Positions 18,337 through 27,973 are shown, counted from the first letter of the stretch. The stretch: DNA of 58,236 nt from an uncultured Pseudomonadales bacterium (GCA_937921865.1 CAKZWF010000077.1:1-58236); one strand, 5' to 3'. The notes: generated from the sequence alone by a model not told the origin. Numbers and translations are program-made.

Positions 18337-20559
18337 TTACTTCACATCGTATCGGTCGAGTGTCATGACTTTGGTCCAGGCGGCAACGAAGTCGTTCACA
18401 AACTTCTCCTGACCGTCTGTTTCGGCGTAGACCTCGGCGATCGCACGCAGTTCAGCGTGTGAGCCGATCACCAGATCAACCGGTGTAGCCGTCCACTTCA
18501 GATTACCGGATTTGATGTCGTGTCCTTCATAGATGCCTTCAGCCGTTGATGACTGGGTCCACCGGGTCGACATGTCGAGCAGATTCACGAAGAAATCGTT
18601 GCTCAAAGTGCCAGGGCGATCGGTGAATACACCGTGATCAGAACCACCGGTGTTGGCATTTACGGTCCGCAAACCACCCACCAGGACAGTCATCTCAGGG
18701 ACGGTCAGAGTCAGCAGATTGGCTCGCTCGATCAGCATGTTAGCCGGTGAGCGAACGTTGCCGTCTGCGAAGTAGTTGCGGAACCCATCTGCAGTCGGCT
18801 CAAGCACAGCAAAAGAATTCACATCGGTCTGAGCCTGGGTGGCATCTGTGCGACCGGCAACAAAAGGAACCTGCACAGTCTGGCCGGCATCTTCTGCAGC
18901 TTTCTCTATAGCTGCTGCTCCGCCGAGTATAATCAGATCAGCGAGTGAGACCTTCTTGTTGCCTTTCTGGGCGCTATTAAAGTCACGTTGAATACGCTTC
19001 AGGCGTTCAACAACCTTGTCGAGTTCCCGCGGGTTGTTAACAGCCCAATCTTTCTGAGGTGCCAGGCTGACGCGCGCGCCATTGGCGCCACCGCGCATAT
19101 CGGTACCGCGGTAAGAGGCTGCTGACGCCCAGGCGGTTCTGATTAGCTCAGAATTGCTCAAACCTGAATCCAGAATTTCAGACTTCAGTTCTGCGACATC
19201 GTCTGAGTTGATCAACTCGTGATCAACGGCGGGTACAGGGTCCTGCCAGATCAGAACATCGTCAGGTACGTCTGCACCGAGATAGCGGACCCTGGGCCCC
19301 ATGTCTCGATGGGTAAGCTTGTACCAGGCTTTCGCGAAAGCGAGTTCGAACTCTGCGGGGTCTTCCTGGAAACGCTTGGCAATCTTCCGGTAGCTGGGAT
19401 CAAATTTCAGCGACAGGTCGGTGGTGAACATGATTGGCGCATGGCGCTTGGACTTATCAAATGCATCCGGTACCAGATTTGATGCCGCATCGTTTTCCGG
19501 AATCCACTGAACAGCCCCGGCCGGGCTTTTGGTCTGCACCCAGGTGAACGCGAAAAGGTTGTCCAGATACTGAGTGGTCCAGGCGATCGGGTTTGCCGAC
19601 CATGCGCCTTCCAGGCCGCTGGAGATGGTGTCGCCAGCATCGCCGGTGCCACACTTGTTTTCCCAGCCGAAGCCCTGCTTCTCAACGCCTTCGGCGGCAG
19701 GTGCCGGGCCAACACAGTCAGCTGGTTTGGCAGCGCCATGTGCTTTACCGAACGTGTGTCCACCGGCAATCAGCGCAACGGTTTCTTCATCGTTCATCGC
19801 CATACGGCCAAAAGTTTCGCGGATGTCTTTGGCAGCCAGCAGCGGGTCGGGGTTACCGTTGGGACCTTCCGGATTAACGTAGATGAGACCCATCTGAACT
19901 GCAGCCAGAGGCTTTTCGAGCTCCCGGTCGCCGCTGTAGCGCTCATCTGCCAGGAACTCATTTTCGGGCCCCCAGTAAACCAGGTCAGCTTCCCAGTCGT
20001 CTTCGCGGCCACCGGCAAAACCGACGGTCTTGAAGCCCATCGAATCGAGGGATACGTTGCCGGTCAGCACCATCAGGTCCGCCCAGGACAGACTGCGGCC
20101 ATACTTCTGTTTGATGGGCCAGAGTAAGCGTCGGGCTTTGTCCAGATTTACGTTGTCGGGCCAGCTGTTAAGCGGTTCGAAGCGCTGCTGACCGCCGCCA
20201 GCTCCGCCGCGTCCGTCAGCGATGCGGTAGGTGCCGGCGCTGTGCCAGGCCATTCGAATAAAGAACGGGCCGTAGTGACCATAGTCCGCTGGCCACCAGT
20301 CCTGTGATTGCGTCAGCAGGGCTTCAATGTCCTGTTTGACCATATCCAGATCGAGTGTCTGAAAGGCTTCAGCGTAGTCGAAATCTTCGCTCATTGGATT
20401 TGAGGATGCTGCGTGCTGGCGCAGCGGGCTGAGATTAACGGTTCCCGGCCACCAGAACTGATTGGACTTCGGCTCCCCCTGAGCAGACGCACTTAGCGGT
20501 GCAAATGCTGACAGGACAGCTGCCGCTGCTGCGATCAGAGTGATTGTGTGTTTGAGCAT
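18337..20559 (-). CDS. katG: Catalase-peroxidase KatG with a signal peptide (exported form)
   Basis: A 740-residue bifunctional haem catalase-peroxidase. Residues 1-26 are a Sec signal peptide (hydrophobic [17 protein letters not shown], cleavage after ASA), so this is the periplasmic KatG type rather than the usual cytosolic one. All catalytic parts are present: [11 protein letters not shown] (distal Arg, Trp, His), the adduct Tyr in [12 protein letters not shown], the adduct Met in [10 protein letters not shown] and the proximal His in [10 protein letters not shown]. It removes H2O2 and organic peroxides, here probably outside the cytoplasm. AAGGAGG precedes the ATG. I see no OxyR site in the 272 bp upstream. 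A hairpin terminator follows. Confidence 0.95.
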   Translation of the reverse strand: MLKHTITLIAAAAAVLSAFAPLSASAQGEPKSNQFWWPGTVNLSPLRQHAASSNPMSEDFDYAEAFQTLDLDMVKQDIEALLTQSQDWWPADYGHYGPFFIRMAWHSAGTYRIADGRGGAGGGQQRFEPLNSWPDNVNLDKARRLLWPIKQKYGRSLSWADLMVLTGNVSLDSMGFKTVGFAGGREDDWEADLVYWGPENEFLADERYSGDRELEKPLAAVQMGLIYVNPEGPNGNPDPLLAAKDIRETFGRMAMNDEETVALIAGGHTFGKAHGAAKPADCVGPAPAAEGVEKQGFGWENKCGTGDAGDTISSGLEGAWSANPIAWTTQYLDNLFAFTWVQTKSPAGAVQWIPENDAASNLVPDAFDKSKRHAPIMFTTDLSLKFDPSYRKIAKRFQEDPAEFELAFAKAWYKLTHRDMGPRVRYLGADVPDDVLIWQDPVPAVDHELINSDDVAELKSEILDSGLSNSELIRTAWASAASYRGTDMRGGANGARVSLAPQKDWAVNNPRELDKVVERLKRIQRDFNSAQKGNKKVSLADLIILGGAAAIEKAAEDAGQTVQVPFVAGRTDATQAQTDVNSFAVLEPTADGFRNYFADGNVRSPANMLIERANLLTLTVPEMTVLVGGLRTVNANTGGSDHGVFTDRPGTLSNDFFVNLLDMSTRWTQSSTAEGIYEGHDIKSGNLKWTATPVDLVIGSHAELRAIAEVYAETDGQEKFVNDFVAAWTKVMTLDRYDVK

Positions 20560-20831
20560 CTAAGACGCCTCCTTGGAGAATGTGAAACGCACTGGGCCGC
20601 CGTTGCTGCTGGTCAGGATGATGCTGCAATGCAGTGCTGGGTCAGCAGTTCACGGCGGGCTTTTGAACTGACAGCGACGATACAGGGTGTGCTGATGATT
20701 GGGCCAATTGATTCTTCCGAACAGAACGATTCATAACGCCTATCGGCCAGGTTCTGGATTCGAGACCCAACTCACAGTATGGGCGCCTCCGGTACGTACA
20801 ATGCGCGCCATCACATGGGTAGAAAAGTAAC

Positions 20832-21092
20832 ATGTTTCGCGTAATTAATCGTTTCAGCATTCTTGCCATCGGTCTCGCACTGTCCGCCGCGATGGCGATT
20901 GCGGACGATGCACCAGACCAGATCCAGTCAGCCGAACAGCCTCTGACCGAGGTGGTATTTGTGACGGCAAACGCGCCTGAAGTCGCCGTCGAGCGCCAGG
21001 ATGATCTTGATCAGGAAGTCTCTACGATGATCGAAAGTGAGATGATGCAGAATCTGGTCGCTCGTCTGACGCCGGTTGCACCGCAAAGCTGA
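20832..21092 (+). CDS. Small exported protein of unknown function
   Basis: 86 residues. An N-terminal signal peptide is clear (basic start MFRVINRF, hydrophobic core ILAIGLALSAAMAIA, likely cleavage before DDAPDQ). The mature part is about 61 residues, acidic and without cysteines (TEVVFVTANAPEVAVERQDD). I do not recognise a family. The upstream region (20560-20831, 272 bp) separates it from divergent katG and holds no other gene. It ends 39 bp before the RNase H stop on the other strand. The Shine-Dalgarno is weak, so the exact start is moderately certain. Confidence 0.6.
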   Translation: MFRVINRFSILAIGLALSAAMAIADDAPDQIQSAEQPLTEVVFVTANAPEVAVERQDDLDQEVSTMIESEMMQNLVARLTPVAPQS

Positions 21093-21131
21093 GGTTATCT
21101 GGCTTCTGCCGTTGCGGCAGACGCGCTTGGC

Positions 21132-21905
21132 TCACCCCGAACGCATGGCCAACAGTGATGCGATATCGATTGGATCCGGATAGCGTTTGAAGCCCGTCTC
21201 CCGGGACCGGATCGCGACCATGGTCATTCGATCCGCCAGTTCGTTGCCTTCGACACCAACGTGGCCGTTCACATGCAGCACCTGAACGTCGTCTTTCAGC
21301 GTCTGGTAGGTGGCGAACATGTCCTGGATGAGTTCCAGATTTTTGATTTCGCCGTCTTTACGGACCCATCCCTTCTTTTCCCAGCCCACAGCCCACTGGG
21401 TAACGCATTGAATCGCGTATTTTGAGTCGCAGAAGATGGCGACCGATCGGTTCTTATCGATCTCTTGGGGCACCATCAGAAACGCCTGATTGAGTGCGTT
21501 CAGTTCTGCCGTATTGTTGGTGCCGAGTGGGTTGTACAGGCCGTACCAGAGCTCGTCGATGACTTCTCCGCGATACACGGCCACGCCGGATCCGGCTTCT
21601 CCCGGATTTGGATCGCAACCGCCGTCGGTAAAAATCTTGGTATCCGCGACCACTGCATCGACTTCAGCACCGCTGTAAGTTTTTGTGCCCTGAGCCGAAG
21701 AGCGTTTTTTGGGCGTTGCCTGTTTCTCTGCCGTTGCGGTTGCCGTTGGCCTGCCCTGGGCAAAGGCGGCTTCTGCCTCTGCCCGGGTTGGAAAGGACTT
21801 GTACTTTGCCCCTGGAAATTTGTCGACCTGTCTTCTGCAGGTATCCCAGTCAGTAAATATGCCGGTCTGTCGTCCCTGCCAGACGACGTAGTACTTTTTC
21901 GCCAC
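21132..21905 (-). CDS. rnhA: Ribonuclease HI with N-terminal hybrid-binding domain
   Basis: With a GTG start at 21905 the protein begins MAKKYYVVWQGRQTGIFTDW, the usual N-terminus of the hybrid-binding (viroplasmin-like) domain; an ATG at 21941 in the same frame is possible. Residues 1-48 form this domain. A Thr/Ala/Lys linker (about 50-75) follows, then the RNase H domain with all four acidic residues: IFTDGGCDPN, NNTAELNAL, FCDSKYAIQ and NGHVGVEGNELAD. It cleaves RNA in RNA-DNA hybrids, removing primers and R-loops. E. coli RNase HI lacks the extra domain. The gene lies 80 bp downstream of the CoA-transferase stop on the same strand. Confidence 0.92.
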   Translation of the reverse strand: MAKKYYVVWQGRQTGIFTDWDTCRRQVDKFPGAKYKSFPTRAEAEAAFAQGRPTATATAEKQATPKKRSSAQGTKTYSGAEVDAVVADTKIFTDGGCDPNPGEAGSGVAVYRGEVIDELWYGLYNPLGTNNTAELNALNQAFLMVPQEIDKNRSVAIFCDSKYAIQCVTQWAVGWEKKGWVRKDGEIKNLELIQDMFATYQTLKDDVQVLHVNGHVGVEGNELADRMTMVAIRSRETGFKRYPDPIDIASLLAMRSG

Positions 21906-21985
21906 TAAAATGTCTGCTGATGTAAAAAAGTATGGGCACACTAGAGTGGCTGGAGCAGAATTGAAAGCTTCCGGCGCTGAGCACC

Positions 21986-23161
21986 TCAGGCAACCGCGCC
22001 ACTGTCGATCAGCCGAGCGATACGCTCGGCTGATATCCCGAACTCATCCAGGACTTCTGCGGTGTGCTCACCGTGATCAGGGCTGTGATCGCCGGGCTGA
22101 AGTCGTGTTCCTCCGAATCTGGCCGGAGATTTGATGATCCGCATGTTGCCCATCAATGGGTGCTCACGTTCGCTGATTGTGTCATTGGCCGCCAGCTGTT
22201 CCTGCCCCAGAACCTCGTCGTAGCTGTGGCAGCGGGCGCAGGGGACATCGTGTTCGATGAGCTTTTCAATCAGCTCGCTGGTGGTGAATCGACGAAATTC
22301 GGCTTCAAGAATGGCGCGATACTCCGCCATGTTGGCGACCAGGCTTTCGAATGTGGCAAAACGCTCGTCGTTTTTCAGGTCTTCCCGCCCAAGAGCGGCC
22401 AGAACACCGGCGCGTTGCTTTTCAGTTCCGGCGGAAAGGGTCAGCCCGCCGTCGCTGGTCAAGGTGATGTCGTAGATCAGATCAGCCAGAAGCGGTTGGG
22501 GGCTGACGTCGTCGTCCAGCAGCGTGTGGTTCATGAAACCGTCGGGGAACACAAAAAACAGTCCGGCGTCGAGCATGGACACATCGATGGTCTGCCCGTC
22601 GCCGGTCCGTTCACGATGGTAGAGGGCTGCGGTCACGGCCTGGCAGGCAGTATATGCGGTAATTTTGTCGCACATGAGATTTCGAATGAATACCGGTTCG
22701 CCTGAACCCTGTGACGCAGTGAATCCAGCATGCGCCTGGATGATCGGGTCGTAGGCGGGCGCATCCCGCAACGGGCCTTCAGTGCCGAATCCGGATATGG
22801 CGGCATAGATCAACCGCGGATTGTGTTCCCGCAGTGTCGCCGCTCCGAGCTGCAATCGCTCCATCACGCCGGGTCGGAAGTTGTGGATGACCACGTCTGC
22901 CTGGGCGGCCAGGTCGGCGATGAGCGCCTGACTCTGGGCTTGTTTCAGGTCAATGCGAATGGACTTTTTGCCGCGGTTGCAGTTGGCGAAGAGCCCCGAG
23001 ATTGCGCCTTTCGAACTGCCGATGTAGCGCATCGGATCACCCTGCTCGGTGGGTTCAACCTTAATCACCCGGGCGCCCTGTTCGGCCATCATCATTGCTG
23101 CAAAAGATGCAGTGATCATGGTTGAAAACTCTAAAACGGTAATGCCTTCCAGTGGTTTCAT
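21986..23161 (-). CDS. CaiB/BaiF family (class III) CoA transferase
   Basis: A 391-residue class III CoA transferase. It has LEGITVLEFSTMITASFAAMMMAE at the N-terminus, VKVEPTEQGDP, the RIDLK strand, VVIHNFRPGVMERL, and the catalytic aspartate D165 in NLMCDKITAYTACQAV. GEGQTIDVS-type GDGQTIDVSMLDA follows. It moves CoA between carboxylic acids (as in carnitine, bile-acid or alpha-methylacyl metabolism) through an aspartyl-CoA intermediate. Its divergent neighbour is a lipoprotein gene and the SDR is two genes away. A CCTGTTCAGG palindrome lies 14 bp before the start codon. There is no strong Shine-Dalgarno. Substrate unknown. Confidence 0.92.
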   Translation of the reverse strand: MKPLEGITVLEFSTMITASFAAMMMAEQGARVIKVEPTEQGDPMRYIGSSKGAISGLFANCNRGKKSIRIDLKQAQSQALIADLAAQADVVIHNFRPGVMERLQLGAATLREHNPRLIYAAISGFGTEGPLRDAPAYDPIIQAHAGFTASQGSGEPVFIRNLMCDKITAYTACQAVTAALYHRERTGDGQTIDVSMLDAGLFFVFPDGFMNHTLLDDDVSPQPLLADLIYDITLTSDGGLTLSAGTEKQRAGVLAALGREDLKNDERFATFESLVANMAEYRAILEAEFRRFTTSELIEKLIEHDVPCARCHSYDEVLGQEQLAANDTISEREHPLMGNMRIIKSPARFGGTRLQPGDHSPDHGEHTAEVLDEFGISAERIARLIDSGAVA

Positions 23162-23174
23162 CGTTTGTGTTCTG

Positions 23175-23184
23175 CCTGTTCAGG
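23175..23184. promoter_or_regulatory. Short palindrome CCTGTTCAGG upstream of the CoA transferase
   Basis: This perfect 10-bp palindrome is the reverse complement of the core at 17211-17220. A half site CCTGAAC follows at 23207-23213. Between them is a GTTGC-rich stretch (GTTGCAGTTG) that also occurs, inverted, near 17165-17180. It is possibly a shared operator. Confidence 0.35.
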
Positions 23185-23330
23185 AAAAGTTGCGGTTGCA
23201 GTTGTACCTGAACGATATCTCAGACCGTCCTGGATAACATTGTGCCGGGCACCATAAGGACCGCGCGGTTGCTGCGCTCGATGTTCAGGTTTTTCCATTA
23301 CACTCGACGCTTCAAACAGGGAGAGATTTG

Positions 23331-24530
23331 ATGGCGATTGGTCGAAAACGTGTGGTGGTGGCAGCGGTGCTGGCTGCTGGTCTGATAGTTCAAGTGGGTT
23401 GCGGTGATACTGAACCCACAGTTGCTACTCAGCCTGAATCTTTGGCCGCAGGTACTGCAGCTGCTGTTTCGGAAACTGCTGAAACCGTGGATCCGACGCA
23501 TGTGGTTATCGACAACGCCATGGCGGGTTGGATTGCGACGGGCCTCGGGGTCAATGCAGGTGATGGTCTGGCATTGTTTGGCAGCGGCACCTGGGAAGCG
23601 CAGGGGATCACCTTCGAACCACGACACGTACTGTGGTATCGGATTGGGGAGAATGGTCCAGCGGTCAATTTTGCCGCCAATCAGGAGATTTTCTCAGCCA
23701 CAGATACCGGTGAGTTGTTCATCACGCTGCGTCCGCTTGGCGTCTACTGGCCCGATGAGCGCGGTACCTATCCAGCTGGTTTCACCGAACTGCCGGCATT
23801 GCCCGTGGCCTTGAATGTGGAGGCTGTGCGTCTGTCCGGTGACGCCGGCGATGCATTGCAGGCGATGGCGGACAATGGCCATCAACAGGCGGGGCTGGCT
23901 TTGACCACGCTGGCCGGGCGTCGCGTGCTGCCGGAGGGTTTTGCCTACTTGAGTTATCTGGGCCGATCGAATGTCTGGGCAGACGGCACAGCCAAAGGCG
24001 GACCTGGTATCCACGCTCAGACTGACGACGATGTTGGGATTGTTAAAAAGGTTCTGGATCTGCCGCTGACGCCGGAGACGACGGTCAGCTTCGACTGGCT
24101 TTATGAGTCGCTGCCTGCTCTGGGCCCGGAAACCGAAGCACAGTTCCACGATTACCTGAGCATTGCCATTGAGTTCGACAATGGCCAGGACCTGACCTGG
24201 ATGTGGTCCAAGGAGCTGGATGCTGAGAGTCACTTCGGTTGCCCGCTGGAGTGGTGGGACAGTCGCGAGACCCACTACGTGCTGCAGAGTGGACCTGAAG
24301 GCCTTGGTGAGTGGCACAGCCATGCCCGGAACATCGTTGCCGACTACGAAGCCTCCATCGATCTACCCGTTCCTGAGCGCATTGTCGGGGTCTGGTTTAT
24401 TGCCAACAGTCTGTTTGGTCGGCAGCGCGGTGCCGCCAGCTTCGCGAATGTCGTCATCAGCAGCGACGGGGTCGAAACTTCGGTTTTCGATTCCGACCCG
24501 ACCGTCCAGGCTGGTTCGACAACTGACTGA
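23331..24530 (+). CDS. DUF3047-like lipoprotein
   Basis: A 399-residue protein with signal peptide and lipobox LIVQVGC (C24). The first domain (about residues 50-170) contains AGWIATGLGVNAGDGLALFGSG, a pattern like beta-sandwich lectins of the PA-IL type (inference). The second (about 200-380) carries the features of DUF3047: SYLGRSNVWADG, SFDWLYESLP, and near the end EWHSHARNIVADYEA plus RIVGVWFIANS. The role of this family is unknown. It is probably anchored to the outer or inner membrane facing the periplasm. The ATG at 23331 has GGGAGAG at good spacing; a TTG just before it is less likely. The SDR follows 45 bp downstream. Confidence 0.75.
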   Translation: MAIGRKRVVVAAVLAAGLIVQVGCGDTEPTVATQPESLAAGTAAAVSETAETVDPTHVVIDNAMAGWIATGLGVNAGDGLALFGSGTWEAQGITFEPRHVLWYRIGENGPAVNFAANQEIFSATDTGELFITLRPLGVYWPDERGTYPAGFTELPALPVALNVEAVRLSGDAGDALQAMADNGHQQAGLALTTLAGRRVLPEGFAYLSYLGRSNVWADGTAKGGPGIHAQTDDDVGIVKKVLDLPLTPETTVSFDWLYESLPALGPETEAQFHDYLSIAIEFDNGQDLTWMWSKELDAESHFGCPLEWWDSRETHYVLQSGPEGLGEWHSHARNIVADYEASIDLPVPERIVGVWFIANSLFGRQRGAASFANVVISSDGVETSVFDSDPTVQAGSTTD

Positions 24531-24575
24531 CGACCGGATGCCACGATCAACTTGAACAGATAAGGAGACAGACCA

Positions 24576-25385
24576 ATGAGCTTCACCAATAAGGTCGTGA
24601 TGATTACCGGGGCAGGGCGCCCTAATGGAATTGGCGCAGGCATTGCCCGCTGTTTCACCGAGGCTGGCGCCAGGGTGGTGATCACCGATCTCGAGGGATC
24701 ACCGCTGTCAGAAACCGTTGATTCGATTGACGGTGAAGTCTGGCCGCTGGTTGCCGATGCCGCCGATCAGGCGTCGATGCGCCAGGCGGTGGCGGCGACC
24801 ATCAAAGAACACGGCCGGCTGGATGTACTGGTTAACAACGCCGGCATTGGCGGCCCGACGCTTGGCTTCGATGAGGTCGAAGAACAATCGCCAACACTGG
24901 CGATGAGTGATGAAGCCTGGGACCAGCAGCTGGTGTCCAACCTGCGGACGACCTTCTCCTCGGCGAGTGCAGCAGCACCCAGCCTGAGTGATGGTGGCAG
25001 TATTGTGAACATCGCCTCGATTGCCGCGCTCGGTCCAACCACGCAGCTGCCAGCCTACGGTGCAGCGAAGGCGGGGGTTGTGCACTTCACCAAGACGCTG
25101 GCGATTCAGCTGGCGCCTAAAATTCGCGTCAACTGTATCTGCCCTGGGCTGTTGTGGACCCGGGCCTGGGAAATGCTGGGTGCCCGAATGCAGGCAGCCG
25201 ATCCGGTCTACGCCAACATGACTCCGCGCCAGGTGTTTGAAGCGTTCGTTGCGCAGGCTACGCCACTCGGTGGTGAGCAGACCCCGGAGGATATAGGCAA
25301 TCTGGCGGCCTTCTATGCCTCCGACAAAGCCAGGATGATCACCGGTCAGGTGGTCGCTGTGGACGGCGGCATCAGCCTGAGCTGA
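24576..25385 (+). CDS. Short-chain dehydrogenase/reductase
   Basis: This 269-residue classical SDR has the cofactor motif TGAGRPNGIG at 11-20, an acidic D38 after the second strand (VVITDLEG) favouring NAD(H), NNAG at 87-90, catalytic S148, and Y161-x3-K165 in PAYGAAKAG. An insertion after NNAG (about residues 95-112) is longer than usual. It would interconvert a hydroxyl and keto group, for example in a 3-hydroxyacyl or sterol substrate. AAGGAGA precedes the ATG. It may be co-transcribed with the lipoprotein upstream. Convergent with the GST at 25428. Confidence 0.92.
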   Translation: MSFTNKVVMITGAGRPNGIGAGIARCFTEAGARVVITDLEGSPLSETVDSIDGEVWPLVADAADQASMRQAVAATIKEHGRLDVLVNNAGIGGPTLGFDEVEEQSPTLAMSDEAWDQQLVSNLRTTFSSASAAAPSLSDGGSIVNIASIAALGPTTQLPAYGAAKAGVVHFTKTLAIQLAPKIRVNCICPGLLWTRAWEMLGARMQAADPVYANMTPRQVFEAFVAQATPLGGEQTPEDIGNLAAFYASDKARMITGQVVAVDGGISLS

Positions 25386-25427
25386 TCAGACGGTTGTCCG
25401 CCTGAATCGAACGTAAACTGACGTCGG

Positions 25428-26198
25428 TTACGAGGCCAGTTCCGCCAGCTTCACCTTCAAAGTCTTCAGGGCGCTGATGTTGGCGCCCTTGATGGTCTCC
25501 ATCGATGGCGGCTCGACGCTGATGTCGCCGAGTTCAGCCAGCACGACGTGGACATCGTCATGTCCTGGAATCTTCTGCATATCGGCCAACCAGCGACGTA
25601 CGTTCGGGAAGGGTGCGAAGTCGTAGACGTTGGTGAACTGTGGCTGCAGCTGACCGATCTCAACATACGCGGCGAAGTCGGCGAGGCTCAGCTGCTCTCC
25701 GGTCAGGTAGCGGTGGCTCGCCAGCCAGCCGTTTTCCATCGCATTCAGTGCGTTGGTTAAGGTCGCGCGCGCGGCGTTCTGAGTGACTTCCGGAATATCC
25801 AGATCTTTGCGGATTTTCGGTGCAACCAGACCGATTGATGCGTCGCGCACATTGCGGTGATGGTAGTGCAGATACCAGTCAACCTTCGCGCGCTGTTGAT
25901 TGTCTGTTGGATAGACATCGTCCCAGCCGTGTTTGTTGCTTAGATAACACATGATTGCGTGGGCTTCGCCGAGTGCAAACCCCGTATCCGGCTCTTCGAT
26001 CATTGGGATGGTGCCGCCCGGATTTTTCGCCAGGTAGTCTGGGTTACGACTGCCGTTGTCGCCTTTTGAGCCTGGATTGATCAGGATCATTTCGAACGGT
26101 GTCTGCTTGTAGAGCATCAGCCACATGACGGCGCGCACTGGCTGTGAAAAGGGTACGCCGTAGAGTTTGAGAATTGATGTTGGATTGCTCATCTGCAT
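25428..26198 (-). CDS. Glutathione S-transferase (theta-like)
   Basis: 256 residues. The N-terminal thioredoxin-like domain begins ILKLYGVPFSQPVRAVMWLML, where the serine of FSQPVRA is the theta-class catalytic position. NPGGTIPMIEE carries the cis-proline, and FALGEAHAIMCYL the glutathione gamma-Glu site. The C-terminal domain has GEQLSLADFAAYVEI. It has about 35 residues more at the C-terminus than a standard GST. It conjugates or dehalogenates electrophiles, substrate unknown. ATGs at 26198 and 26192 are both possible starts. A TetR regulator gene lies 55 bp upstream on the same strand. Confidence 0.9.
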   Translation of the reverse strand: MQMSNPTSILKLYGVPFSQPVRAVMWLMLYKQTPFEMILINPGSKGDNGSRNPDYLAKNPGGTIPMIEEPDTGFALGEAHAIMCYLSNKHGWDDVYPTDNQQRAKVDWYLHYHHRNVRDASIGLVAPKIRKDLDIPEVTQNAARATLTNALNAMENGWLASHRYLTGEQLSLADFAAYVEIGQLQPQFTNVYDFAPFPNVRRWLADMQKIPGHDDVHVVLAELGDISVEPPSMETIKGANISALKTLKVKLAELAS

Positions 26199-26253
26199 TT
26201 CGCTCGATTAGTTGCCGGAGTGGTTTCGGAAATTGATCCTCGCCGCTGACTTT

Positions 26254-26940
26254 TCACGAGCTGTTGATCGCTGTCACAACGGCCATGGTTTCCGCTGATT
26301 CCGGCGCGTTCAGTAATCCGACCAATCCGTCGATGAGACTGTAAAAAAACAACTCACCTGTTTCGCCGCGGAACGCGTTCTTCTGCCTGGCATGATGGAC
26401 CATCGCCGCAGACACGTAGCGCAGGGCACCATCCATCCTGCGCCGATAGGCGGCTTCATCGAGGTGGGAGAGCTTGTTGCGCAGCAGGATACCTGTCTGT
26501 TGCGCGCTCTCACCACCTTTTTTAGTGACCAGCTTCAGGGCGGATTCTTCGCTGCTGGTAATCTCATGGCCGAACGCTTTCACGTATCGACGATAGTCGG
26601 GTTTTGCCCTGGCGAGTTCAAACGAAGGCGCCACCATCACTTTGCAGATGTCCCGCAATGAAGGATTTGGGCAGTTGTCGAGCAGCTGCGCAAGATGGGC
26701 ACTGCGCCGTGCGCGCACTGCACTGTCTCGGGAGGTATGCAGAGCCATGACCAGACCTTTCAGACTTCCGAAGTGGTACTGCAGGGCAGATTCGTTCTTC
26801 TGGCCGGCGGCCTGAACAATGTCTCTGATGGAAACACTCTCGATACCGCGCTCTGCGATCAACTTCTCTGCCGATCGCATCAGTGCCTGTTTGGTGACTT
26901 CGCTACGGGATTGCCGGTTGTCGACACAGTCAGCGATCAC
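26254..26940 (-). CDS. TetR-family transcriptional regulator
   Basis: 228 residues from a GTG at 26940. The DNA-binding domain is at about residues 14-60: TKQALMRSAEKLIAERGIES, SIRDIVQAAGQKNESALQYHFGSLKGLVMAL, a standard TetR helix-turn-helix. The remaining 165 residues are the helical ligand-binding and dimer domain. The start overlaps the last 11 bases of the metallo-hydrolase gene (stop at 26930-26932), so the two are coupled; longer open frame upstream to 27117 would run antisense-free through that gene and is not coding. The gene is the only regulator in the window. It is a candidate to bind the TAATGACAAACATTA palindromes at 29.1 and 32.7 kb, which is inference. Confidence 0.88.
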   Translation of the reverse strand: MIADCVDNRQSRSEVTKQALMRSAEKLIAERGIESVSIRDIVQAAGQKNESALQYHFGSLKGLVMALHTSRDSAVRARRSAHLAQLLDNCPNPSLRDICKVMVAPSFELARAKPDYRRYVKAFGHEITSSEESALKLVTKKGGESAQQTGILLRNKLSHLDEAAYRRRMDGALRYVSAAMVHHARQKNAFRGETGELFFYSLIDGLVGLLNAPESAETMAVVTAINSS

Positions 26941-27973
26941 TGATGAATATCTCAGTGGAATTCGCTGGCAGATCAAAAGTCTGCAGGTCATGAACCAGAA
27001 TGGTTTCTGGCGACAAACCCCGGGCAAAGATCTTTTCCGCAAGCGCATTTGGCGGTGCGGGTACCAGATGATAGTAAGCAAGCTGCTTGATTCCGGCTTC
27101 GGCCGTGCGCGCTTCAAGGTTCTGTGAGTCGGCGTGGTAGTCGATCACGTCCGTCATGATCGTTGGGATTACCGGGACATTGAGCTCAGTTGCAACGGCA
27201 ATCATTGGATCGAGCAAAGGCCGCGACAGGGCATCGTGCAGCAGCAGGTCTGCGCCTTGTGCGGCGGCAAACAGTCCCGGTGTGGCAACGGTGTCACCGC
27301 TGATGACCACTGAACGACCTCGATAGTCGATCCGATAAGCGACGGCGGGTGAAATGGGTGAATGGTCAACTTCGATTGACGTTACCGTCATCAGTTCATC
27401 CTGCCAGGCGATCTCCCCAGGCTGAAACAGCTCCGCCTTCATGACGCCAGCCGCGGGTGGCAGAAGCTCGCTGCCGTGGTGGGCCACCCGATAGCCGTTG
27501 TCCAGCGAATAAGCCAGGTTGAAGCCGTCGATCACGGTGTTGATCCCGGGTGGGCCGTAGACGGCCAGATTCTGTTTTCGACCCTGCACCCAGCTTGCCA
27601 GTCTGACGTCCGGCAATCCGGCAATGTGGTCGGAGTGAAAGTGAGTCAGGAAAACTCCATCGAGGCGGCCCATCGGCAGCCGTGCCTGGCCCAGGCGCGA
27701 CGGTGAGCCGGCGCCAACATCAAACAGGAAGAAGTGTTCCGGGGTCAGAACAGCAATACACGCCTGAGCCCGATCCGGATTGTTACCTAACGGGGATGCG
27801 CTGCCGCAGACGACAACGCGTAACCCGTCAACTGCAACCGGCGGCTGGCTGAACTGTGCCTTCAAGGCCCGATCGAGAATTGCATCCTGGCCGGCGGCTG
27901 TGTTGTAGACGATGGTCGCCAGTACTGCGACCACGGCGACCAGAGATGCGATTGCATAAAGCACTTTTGTCAT
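26930..27973 (-). CDS. Metallo-beta-lactamase-fold hydrolase, membrane-anchored or exported
   Basis: 347 residues. Residues 5-24 (LYAIASLVAVVAVLATIVYN) are a membrane anchor or signal sequence. The MBL motif is FLTHFHSDHIAGLPD at about residues 108-122 (HxHxDH), with further ligands in VDHSPISPAVAYRI, VISGDT and YYHLVPAP. The overall pattern is near the RNase Z/arylsulfatase AtsA branch, but the anchor argues against a tRNA role. It may hydrolyse a sulfate or phosphate ester outside the cytoplasm, in line with the sulfatase nearby. AGAGGCAG precedes the ATG. TetR follows with overlap. Confidence 0.88.
   Translation of the reverse strand: MTKVLYAIASLVAVVAVLATIVYNTAAGQDAILDRALKAQFSQPPVAVDGLRVVVCGSASPLGNNPDRAQACIAVLTPEHFFLFDVGAGSPSRLGQARLPMGRLDGVFLTHFHSDHIAGLPDVRLASWVQGRKQNLAVYGPPGINTVIDGFNLAYSLDNGYRVAHHGSELLPPAAGVMKAELFQPGEIAWQDELMTVTSIEVDHSPISPAVAYRIDYRGRSVVISGDTVATPGLFAAAQGADLLLHDALSRPLLDPMIAVATELNVPVIPTIMTDVIDYHADSQNLEARTAEAGIKQLAYYHLVPAPPNALAEKIFARGLSPETILVHDLQTFDLPANSTEIFISDR

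Noticed and set aside
27740..27752. GGGGTCAGAA inside the MBL gene
   Set aside because: It matches only nine bases of the repeat core and has no flanking similarity; codons are normal for the protein.
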